Shown one piece after another: positions 57,254 to 64,000 of a stretch of DNA of 64,000 nt. Location: positions 5,022,001 through 5,086,000 of the forward strand of contig JAFEKX020000001.1 in assembly GCA_016893485.2 (NCBI GenBank), in the 5' to 3' direction. The stretch is from Streptomyces sp. P3 (GTDB lineage: Bacteria; Actinomycetota; Actinomycetes; Streptomycetales; Streptomycetaceae). Both the position numbers and the translations under genes were made by a program. Within the stretch, counting starts at the first letter, position 1; every line of letters begins with the position of its first letter. A model generated the notes under the pieces. That model saw nothing but the letters and a program-made list of their open reading frames with translations. It searched no databases and was not told the origin of the DNA.

Positions 57254-58522
57254 GTGCACCTCGCCCCCACCGAACGCCAGCGGCGACTGCGCGCCGAACT
57301 CCGCACGTACTTCGCCGCGTTGATGCCGGACGGCCCACCCGGAGCGGACGACCCGCAGGGCCAGCGGGCGTTGCTGCGCCGGATCGGCGCCGACGGCTGG
57401 CTCGGGCTCGGCTGGCCGGTCGAGTACGGCGGCCAAGGGCGGGGCGCGGACGAGCAGTTCGTGTTCTTCGACGAGGCGTACCGCGCGGGCGCGCCCGTGT
57501 CGATGGTCACCCTGAACACCGTCGGACCGACCCTCATGAAGTACGGCAGCGAGGAACAGAAGGCCGCGTTCCTGCCGGGCATCCTGCGCGGCGAACTCGT
57601 CTTCGCGATCGGCTACAGCGAACCGTCGGCCGGCACGGACCTCGCATCCCTGCGCACGCGCGCGGTACGGCGGCCGACGGGGACGGAGGCGGAGGGAGAC
57701 GCGGGTGGAGGCGCAGGTGGCGATGCGAGTGTAGGTGCGGCTGGTGATGCGGGTGGAGGCGCGGGTGGCTGGCTGATCGACGGGCAGAAGATCTTCACCT
57801 CCAACGCCCACAACGCCGACTGGATCTGGCTCGCCTGCCGCACCGACCCCGAGGCCCCCAAGCACCGCGGCATCTCGATCATCCTCGTCCCGACCGACGC
57901 CCCCGGCTTCTCGTGGACCCCTATCGAGACGGTCGGCGGTCAGCGCACGACGGCCACGTACTACGACGGGGTCCAGGTCCCCGGCGGCCATCTCGTCGGC
58001 GCGGAGAACGAGGGCTGGTCCCTCATCACCAACCAGCTCAACCACGAGCGGGTCGCCCTCGCCGCGATCGGAATGCAGGCCGAGGAGTTCTACGCCGCCG
58101 TCCTCGCCGCCGCATGCACGCCCGATCGGGTGACGGGGCGGCGCCGGGTTGACGAGCCGTGGGTGCGGTCGCAGCTGGCCGAGACACATGCCCGGCTGGC
58201 GGCAACGCGCCTGCTCAGTTGGCGTCTGGTGGGTGATGTCGGGGCCGGCCGGCTGGCGCCCGGCGATGCGAGCGGCGTGAAAGTCGTGGGAACCGAATCG
58301 ACGGTGGCGGTGTACCGAATATGTCAGCACATCGCCGGGACGGACGGGCCGACGGGGCTGGCGGGAATGGTGCGTTCGGGCTCGCCGGGTGCGTTCGGCG
58401 ACGGCGAGCTGGAGCGGTTGAACAGGGCGGCACAGATCAACACGTTCGGGGGCGGGGTGAGCGAGGTGCAGCGGGAGATCGTCGCGACGATGCGGCTCGG
58501 GATGACGAGGGGGCGGCGGTGA
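57254..58522 (+). CDS. acyl-CoA dehydrogenase (FadE/ChsE-like subunit)
   Basis: 422 aa, intact. Acyl-CoA dehydrogenase fold: FAIGYSEPSAGTDLASLRT (FAD/substrate loop), HNADWIWLACRTD, NHERVALAAIGMQ and the end INTFGGGVSEVQREIVA. Residues 140-175 contain an unusual Gly/Ala/Asp-rich insert (GDAGGGAGGDASVG). GTG 57254. First gene of a five-gene operon that mirrors fadE28/29-chsH-ltp2 of the mycobacterial igr cluster, so it probably works as a heteromer with the gene at 59570. Confidence 0.92.
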   Translation: MHLAPTERQRRLRAELRTYFAALMPDGPPGADDPQGQRALLRRIGADGWLGLGWPVEYGGQGRGADEQFVFFDEAYRAGAPVSMVTLNTVGPTLMKYGSEEQKAAFLPGILRGELVFAIGYSEPSAGTDLASLRTRAVRRPTGTEAEGDAGGGAGGDASVGAAGDAGGGAGGWLIDGQKIFTSNAHNADWIWLACRTDPEAPKHRGISIILVPTDAPGFSWTPIETVGGQRTTATYYDGVQVPGGHLVGAENEGWSLITNQLNHERVALAAIGMQAEEFYAAVLAAACTPDRVTGRRRVDEPWVRSQLAETHARLAATRLLSWRLVGDVGAGRLAPGDASGVKVVGTESTVAVYRICQHIAGTDGPTGLAGMVRSGSPGAFGDGELERLNRAAQINTFGGGVSEVQREIVATMRLGMTRGRR

Positions 58523-59568
58523 CGGGCGAGGTGGGGGTGAGCGGTGGCGCGGGGGCGACGGTGACGGGCGAGTTGAGGGCGCGCGGTGGCCTGGAGGGCG
58601 TGGCGACAGGTGAGTTGGGGGCGAGCGATGAGTTGGGCGCGCGGCTCAAGGCGTACGAGGGGCGGCCGGCGTCCGTCGCGGGCAAGGGAAAGGACCTCGT
58701 CAACGAGCCGATGATCCGGCACTGGTGCGAGGCCATGGGCGACACCGACCCGGCGTACATGGGCCCGGACGCCATCGCCCCGCCCACCATGCTCCAGGCC
58801 TGGACGATGGGCGGCCTCTCCGGCCACACGGGACGGACGGGGGCCCACGACGAACTGTTCGACCTGCTCGACGAGGCGGGCTGCACGTCCGTGGTCGCCA
58901 CCGACTGCGAGCAGGAGTATCTACGGCCCCTGCGCCTGGGCGACGAGGTCGGCTTCGACACGGTGATCGAGTCGGTGTCGGACCGCAAGACGACGAAGCT
59001 GGGCACGGGGTATTTCGTCACGACGCGCACGGACATCCGGGTGGGCCAGGACCTCGTCGGCACCCACCGCTTCCGCATCCTCAAGTACGCCCCCGCCCGG
59101 CAGAAACCGAAACCGAGGGGAACCCGCGCGCGGCGACCCCGGCCCGTCGTCAACCGGGACAACTCCGGCTTCTGGGAGGGCGTGGAGCGCCACCAACTCC
59201 TCATCCAGCGCTGCACGGACTGCGGAACACTCCGCCACCCCTGGCTGCCGGGCTGCAACGCCTGCGGCGGCCTGGACTGGGACACGGTCGAGGCGAGCGG
59301 CGAGGGCACGGTCTATTCGTACGTGGTGATGCACCACCCGCCGTTCCCCGCCTTCGACCCTCCCTACGCGGTGGGTCTGATCGAACTGGCCGAGGGGGTG
59401 CGGATCGTGAGCAACGTGGTGGGGGTGCCGTACGACAAGGTGCGCATCGGGCTGGCGGTGCGGCTCGAATTCCGGCGGTACGACGAACCGGACGGGGACG
59501 ACGAGGGCGGTCCGCTGGTGCTCCCTGTCTTCCGGGTGCTGGAAGACCGAGCGGGTGGGGTGGGCTGA
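58519..59568 (+). CDS. MaoC-like hydratase fused to DUF35 OB-fold (ChsH2-like)
   Basis: 349 aa. N-terminal hot-dog domain (LVNEPMIRHWCEAMGD, IAPPTMLQAWTMGG) at residues 40-190, C-terminal DUF35 part: rubredoxin-like zinc ribbon with CTDC and CNAC (residues 234-250) and OB-fold (GTVYSYVVMHHPPFPAFDPP). Known: in mycobacteria ChsH2 hydrates the steroid enoyl-CoA with ChsH1, and its DUF35 part binds the aldolase Ltp2. GTG 58519 overlaps the previous stop. A low-complexity 35-residue N-terminus is unusual. Confidence 0.9.
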   Translation: MTGEVGVSGGAGATVTGELRARGGLEGVATGELGASDELGARLKAYEGRPASVAGKGKDLVNEPMIRHWCEAMGDTDPAYMGPDAIAPPTMLQAWTMGGLSGHTGRTGAHDELFDLLDEAGCTSVVATDCEQEYLRPLRLGDEVGFDTVIESVSDRKTTKLGTGYFVTTRTDIRVGQDLVGTHRFRILKYAPARQKPKPRGTRARRPRPVVNRDNSGFWEGVERHQLLIQRCTDCGTLRHPWLPGCNACGGLDWDTVEASGEGTVYSYVVMHHPPFPAFDPPYAVGLIELAEGVRIVSNVVGVPYDKVRIGLAVRLEFRRYDEPDGDDEGGPLVLPVFRVLEDRAGGVG

Positions 59569-59569
59569 C

Positions 59570-60685
59570 ATGGACTTCACGCCTACGGAGGAGCAGGCGG
59601 CGGCGCGTGACCTGGCGGCCCGGATCTTCGGCGACCTCGCGACACCGGAGCGGCTCGCGGCGGCCGGGACGGGGAGCGACCCCGAGTTGTGGAAGGCCCT
59701 GTGCGCGGCCGGACTGGTGGGCGCGGTCGAGGAGTTGGGGCTGCTGGGGCTCGTACTCCTCCTGGAGGAGCAGGGGCGGACCACGGCCCAGGTGCCCTTC
59801 GCGTCGACCTGCGTGTACGGGCTGCTGGCGGTGGCGGCGCATGGTTCGCCTGAGCAGCGGGCGCGGTTGTTGCCGGGGATCGGGGACGGGTCGGTGGTGG
59901 TGTGCGGGGCGGTTTCGGGCCAGGGGGGTGCGGGCGCGGGCGGCACGGGGTGAGCGGGAAGAGGGTGAGGATCAAGGGGCTTTCACGCAGGGGGAGTTGA
60001 GCGGGACGGTTCCTGTTGTGCCCTGGCTGCGGGATGCCACGCATGTGCTTGTCGCCGACGAGCAGCGGGGGTTGTGGTTGGCGCCGGTCACGGATGCGGT
60101 GGGTGTCGAAGCGGTTGAGTTGACGGCGCCTTGGGCGGCGGGGCGATTGACGCTCGACGGAGCGCCGGCGGAACGGCTCGGCGAGGCGGGCGTCCACGTC
60201 GGTGCCGAAGCCCAGCAACCCCACGCCCGCCCTTCAACTCGGACTCCAACTCCCTCCCCTACGCCGACGTTCTGGCCACCGCCCGAACCGCCTTCGCCGG
60301 GTTGCAGGCCGGGGTGGGGGCCGGGTCGCTCGCGCGGGCTGTGGCTCATGTGAATGCCCGGGAGCAGTTCGGGCGCCCGTTGGCCACGCGGCAGGCGGTT
60401 CAACTCCGGGCGGCCGACGCACACATGGACATCGAGGCGATGCGTGTGACGGCGTACGAAGCGGCATGGCGGCGGGACGCAGGGCTGCCGTACGCCACGC
60501 ACGCGCTGACCGCAGCCTGGTGGGCGTCCGAGGCGGGCCAGCGTGTCGTCCACACCGGTCAGCATCTGCACGGCGGGGCGGGGGCCGACCTGGACCATCC
60601 GGTGCATCGGCACTTTCTGTGGGGGCGGCAGTTGGACGCGTATCTGGGTGGTGGGGGTGAAGTGCTGCAGGAACTGGGGAGTTGA
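59570..60685 (+). CDS. acyl-CoA dehydrogenase, second subunit (FadE/ChsE-like), frame-broken
   Basis: About 370 aa. MDFTPTEEQAAARDLAARIF start, ACAD N-domain (ALCAAGLVGAVEELGLLGLV), C-domain LAGLQ-type region (AFAGLQAGVGAGSLARAVAH, NAREQFGRPLATRQAVQ) and end HLHGGAGADLDHPVHRHFLW. The middle (59940-60240) changes frame at least twice and is low-complexity. ATG 59570 is 1 bp after the previous stop. In igr-type enzymes two such subunits form an alpha2beta2 dehydrogenase. Confidence 0.85.
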
Positions 60686-60730
60686 TTGTGAGCGAGGAGG
60701 AGAGGAGAAGGAGCGGGAGGTGGACGAGGG

Positions 60731-61205
60731 ATGACAGGGGAAGCGAAGTCGGTGCGCTCCGAGAAGTCGGTGAGGTCCGTGAAGCCGGGGACGAACTGCC
60801 TCCGCTGGAGATCGAGATCACCCGGACCCTGATCGTGGCCGGTGCCATCGCGTCCCGTGACTACCAGGACGTGCACCACGACGCGGAGTTGGCCCGGCGG
60901 AAGGGGTCGCCCGACATCTTCATGAACATCCTGACGACGAATGGGCTGGTCGGCCGTTACATCACGGACCACTTCGGACCGGGGCCACGCTCCGCAAGGT
61001 GGCGATACGGCTCGGGGCGCCCAACTACCCAGGCGACACGATGGTGTTGACCGGCAGGGTCGAGGAGGTGGACGGTGACACGGCGACGGTGCGGGTGCTC
61101 GGGGCGAACGGCATCGGCAGCCATGTGACCGGCACCGTGACGGTGACCGTACCGACCGCATCGACCGCACCTGTCGTACCCGCAGTATCGGGGGAGGCCG
61201 GATGA
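60731..61205 (+). CDS. MaoC-like dehydratase (ChsH1-like), frame-broken
   Basis: About 158 aa. ATG 60731 (MTGEAKSVRSEKS) joins, with one G near 60791, the conserved GDELPPLEIEITRTLIVAGA, then ASRDYQDVHHDAELARRKGS (catalytic Asp/His of R-hydratases), DIFMNILTTNGLVGRYI; one base near 60985 restores LRKVAIRLGAPNYPGDTM. Partner of the ChsH2-like protein. The stop overlaps the next start (ATGA at 61202). A longer start at TTG 60682 overlapping the previous stop is possible. Confidence 0.83.
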
Positions 61206-62526
61206 GCGCGAGGACGCGGGACGCCCTCGGCGGGCGGGCGGCGATCGTCGGGATCGGGGCGACGGAGTTCTCCAAGGACTCGGGGCGCAGTGAGTTGCGG
61301 CTGGCGGTGGAGGCAGTGCGGGCCGCGTTGGACGACGCGGGGCTCACACCGGCGGACGTGGACGGGATGGTCACATTCACGATGGACACCAACCCGGAGA
61401 TCACCGTGGCCCAGGCGTGCGGGATCGGTGAGTTGTCGTTCTTCTCGCGGGTGCACTACGGGGGTGGTGCGGCCTGCGCGACGGTTCAGCAGGCGGCGCT
61501 GGCGGTGGCGACGGGGTCGCGGAGGTCGTGGTCTGCTACCGGGCCTTCAACGAGCGGTCGGGACGGAGATTCGGTTCAGGGGTGACGCACCGGGAGCCGT
61601 CGGCCGAGGGTGCGGCGCTGGGGTGGTCGCTGCCATTCGGGCTGCTGACGCCGGCGTCGTGGGTGGCGATGGCGGCGCAGCGGTATCTGCACAGGTACGG
61701 GCTGACGCCGGAGGCGTTCGGGCGGGTCGCGGTGGTGGACCGGAAATACGCGGCGACGAACCCGGCGGCGTACTTCCACGGCAGACCGATCACGCTCGCC
61801 GAGCACGCGGCCTCGCGGTGGATCGTGGAGCCGTTGCGGTTGCTGGACTGCTGCCAGGAGACGGACGGGGCCCAGGCGATCGTCGTCACGTCGGTGGAGC
61901 GGGCCCGCGACCTGCCGCGTCCGCCCGTCGTCATCGCGGCGGCGGCGCAGGGTGCGGGGCGGGCGCAGGAACAGATGACCAGTTTCTACCGGGACGATCT
62001 GAGCGGCCTGCCGGAGATGGGCGTGGTCGCGCGGCAGTTGTGGCGGACGGCGGGGTGCGGGCCGGGGACATGGACGTGGCGATCCTGTACGACCACTTCA
62101 CCCCGTTCGTGCTGATGCAGTTGGAGGAGTTCGGGTTCTGCGGGAGGGGGAGGCGGCCGACTTCGTGGGCGAGGAGCGGTTGCCGATCAACACGCATGGG
62201 GGCAGCTCGGGGAGGCGTACCTCCACGGCATGAACGGAATCGCGGAAGGCGTCCGCCAGGTGAGGGGCACGGCCGTGAACCAGATACCGGGGGCCGAGCG
62301 GGTACTCGTGACTGCGGGGACGGGGGTGCCTACGTCAGGGCTGATACTCACGGGGCGCACGGGGCCTGCGACGCCGGGTGGCTTGGGGGCAGCCTCTGTC
62401 GTTCGGGAGGTGCGTGCGGCTTCGGGTGCGTCGGTAGCGACTCCGGTCGGCTTGGGGGTGGCTTCTACGGTGCCTGCGACCTCGGCGGACTTGGCGGCAT
62501 CCTCTACCGATCTCGCAACCCGGTGA
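61202..62526 (+). CDS. thiolase-like lipid-transfer protein/aldolase (Ltp2-like), frame-broken
   Basis: About 440 aa. Thiolase-fold start AAIVGIGATEFSKDSGRSEL, ADVDGMVTFTMDTNPEI, HYGGGAACATVQQAALAVA, then ADVVCYRAFNERSG-type region, AATNPAAYFHGRPITLAEH, ILYDHFTPFVLMQLEEFGF and INTHGGQLGEAYLHGMNG. Breaks near 61510, 62045 and 62140. Known: Ltp2 is the retro-aldolase that ends steroid side-chain removal, acting on the DUF35 domain of ChsH2. The natural end is probably near TAGTGVPTSGLIL (62340); the further 60 codons are low-complexity. Confidence 0.87.
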
Positions 62527-62898
62527 CTTCCACAGGCCTTGCGACCTCGACGCCGTCCGCCGTGCCCGTAGCCCCGGCGACTTCCACCGCCTCTGCGACC
62601 CCGGTGACCTCTACCGGTCTCGCAGGTTCGGCGACCTCCCCAGCTCCACAACCCCAGTCGCCCTCACGGCCTCCGCTACCTCAAGAACCCCCACCGCTCC
62701 CACCACCCTTACCGACCCCGTCACCTCCACGCCCCTTAGCTCGGACGGGTGAGCCCCAGGGGTAAACCCGCAGTAGCTGTTAGTCGCTCGTCCACCTTCA
62801 GGAGGTGGAGCCAGCCCCACCCCTACAACCTGAGGCGGAGTTCGCTTCGGGACCTGCGGGCGATCCGCGAGTGTGGGGGTCACTCATAGCGTGGAGCC
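62527..62898. other. low-complexity region after the ltp2-like gene
   Basis: 372 bp. Up to about 62750 it is built of degenerate repeats (GCGACCTCGAC, CGGTGACCTCTACCGG, ACCCCCACCGCTCCC) continuing the repeat-like 3' end of the gene before. From 62780 it contains the ECF sigma gene promoter. No further gene. Confidence 0.5.
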
Positions 62899-63642
62899 AT
62901 GACCACAGCAGTCTGCACCAGCGCGCCGAACGCCTCCGCAAGGGCCGCCGCCGGAGCCACCACCCGGCCCTCAACCCGGCCTGCCCCGGGCCCGGCCGCA
63001 AGGCCTGCCTCGCGGCCCGCCGCACGGGCCACGCAGACCCGAGCCGCCCAGACCCAGGTCCAGCCCGCCCAGGCCGCTCAGGCTTCCCAGGCCCAGGGCG
63101 TCCAGCCTCACGCCGGGCGGGGGCAGGCTCAGGGGCAGATGCTCACGTACCCGTCGTTCGCGTCGTACATGAGGGCCAGGCAGCCGGTGCTGCTGCGCAC
63201 CGCGCGGTCGCTGACGGCGAACCCGTGCGACGCGGAGGATCTGCTGCAGACCGCGCTGACCAAGACGTATGTCGCCTGGGAGCGGATCGAGGACCACCGG
63301 GCGCTCGATGGTTATGTGCGCCGGGCGCTGCTGAACACGCGGACCTCGCAGTGGCGCAAGCGCAAGGTCGACGAGTTCGCGTGCGACGAGTTGCCCGAGC
63401 CGGAGACGGCCGGCGGCGCGGAGGACCCCGCCGAGCAGCAGGCGTTGCACGACGCGATGTGGCGGGCGATCGCGAAGTTGCCGGAGCGGCAGCGGGCGAT
63501 GGTGGTCCTGCGGTACTACGAGGACCTCAGCGAGGTCCAGACGGCCGAGGTGCTCGGGGTGTCCGTGGGCACGGTGAAGTCGGCGGTGTCGCGAGCGCTG
63601 GGCAAGCTGCGTGAGGATCCTGAGCTGGGCGTGGTGCGGTAG
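62899..63642 (+). CDS. ECF RNA polymerase sigma factor, SigE family
   Basis: 247 aa, intact. Sigma-2 region around residues 95-150 (SYMRARQPVLLRTARSLTAN, CDAEDLLQTALTKTYVAWER), sigma-4 around 185-235 (LPERQRAMVVLRYYEDLSEV, then GVSVGTVKSAVSRALGKLR). The first 80 residues are a disordered Ala/Pro/Gln/Arg extension, long for the family; an internal ATG (MLTYPSFASYM) could be the true start. No anti-sigma gene follows in the window. Target genes unknown. Confidence 0.92.
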   Translation: MTTAVCTSAPNASARAAAGATTRPSTRPAPGPAARPASRPAARATQTRAAQTQVQPAQAAQASQAQGVQPHAGRGQAQGQMLTYPSFASYMRARQPVLLRTARSLTANPCDAEDLLQTALTKTYVAWERIEDHRALDGYVRRALLNTRTSQWRKRKVDEFACDELPEPETAGGAEDPAEQQALHDAMWRAIAKLPERQRAMVVLRYYEDLSEVQTAEVLGVSVGTVKSAVSRALGKLREDPELGVVR

Positions 63643-64000
63643 CGAGTGGCCGTTGAAGGTGTGGCGCCGGGCCGAGCCGTGAGAGGACCCGGAGCCGGAC
63701 GTGGCGTGAGAGCAGACGCCCGCTGAAGGTGGCGCCCTCGCCAAAGGCGCGTCCCCGGCAAGCTGCCCGCGCCCCTCAGACGCAGGCTCGGTTCGTTGGT
63801 CGGCCTCCGTTAAAGGCGTCACCCTCGGCTAGTTGCGCCAGGTCCCGGGGCTGCACCTAGTGCGATACCTGGCCCTCGCTGAAGATGCGTCCCCAGTAAC
63901 CCGCGCGAGCCCTCAGCTCCGGACCTGGCGCGACAGCCGCCCCCGCTGAACACCCACCATCGGCAGCCTGCGCGCCCCTCACCCCCCTGGCACGACACCC
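63643..64000. repeat. degenerate approx. 70-bp tandem repeat
   Basis: Five units start with a version of CCGCTGAAGGTGGCG at about 63651, 63721, 63807, 63877 and 63943 and continue with G/C-rich text such as GCGCCCCTCA. No gene is supported in this 358 bp. It follows the sigma factor gene. Confidence 0.55.

Overview
High G+C, GTG/TTG starts, GTGA-type gene overlaps and the gene content (serS-pheA next to a copper gene block, SpoIIE-type phosphatase, RsbW-type kinases, MocR regulator, ECF sigma factor) indicate a Streptomyces chromosome. From memory the order resembles the serS-pheA part of the S. coelicolor core; I could not check this.

Layout. (1) 1-29216 is core chromosome: two ABC-2 type transporter pairs, HAD phosphatase, serS, a DnaA-box-rich spacer, pheA, a copper/oxidative block (DyP peroxidase, CopC-CopD fusion, PCu(A)C chaperone, Sco1, YcnI, membrane protein), an anti-sigma-like ATPase, MFS transporter, MocR regulator, Xaa-Pro aminopeptidase, GAF-PP2C phosphatase, a prim-pol-like protein, a SEC-C protein, GDPD phosphodiesterase, HtrA protease and a broken acetyltransferase. 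(2) 29217-54784 is a tRNA-Ser(UGA) insertion hotspot with two elements in tandem. Element 1 (about 29.26-35.68 kb) is a decayed pSAM2-type element: the integrase 3' part is joined to the 5' part of a GntR regulator gene, next to a Pif-like Nudix gene. It carries two unusual cargoes: a large protein ending in a zinc ribbon and a PD-(D/E)XK-like nuclease domain, and a DUF1653 / WYL-like / membrane-tailed dCTP deaminase operon. Element 2 (35713-54784, bounded by a perfect 57-bp repeat of the tRNA 3' half) is a full actinomycete integrative and conjugative element (AICE): int, xis, primase-helicase, prim-pol, DNA methyltransferase, spread genes, FtsK-like tra with a repeat array behind it, and a KorSA-like GntR regulator with its operator. 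Its cargo is an ApeA-like HEPN protein, an AAA ATPase-TOPRIM (OLD-like) protein, and a membrane-anchored NTPase with a tetratricopeptide-like tail. (3) 54785-64000 is core again: a small membrane protein, a prim-pol protein, a small secreted protein, a five-gene operon resembling the mycobacterial igr/ChsE-ChsH-Ltp2 steroid side-chain genes, and an ECF sigma factor.

Sequence quality. About 40 genes change reading frame once or more while staying clearly conserved on both sides. Almost every break is explained by one missing G or C in a G/C run, and only a few by one extra base. I read these as uncorrected homopolymer errors, not as pseudogenes, and annotate such genes at full span. Two in-frame TAG codons (acetyltransferase at 28555 and Nudix leader near 33398), the int/GntR fusion and the decayed tRNA copy cannot be explained in that way and are probably real.

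The most interesting content is the cargo: three or four candidate anti-phage modules within 25 kb at one tRNA gene. None is proven to be a defence system here; assignments rest on motifs and context read by eye.
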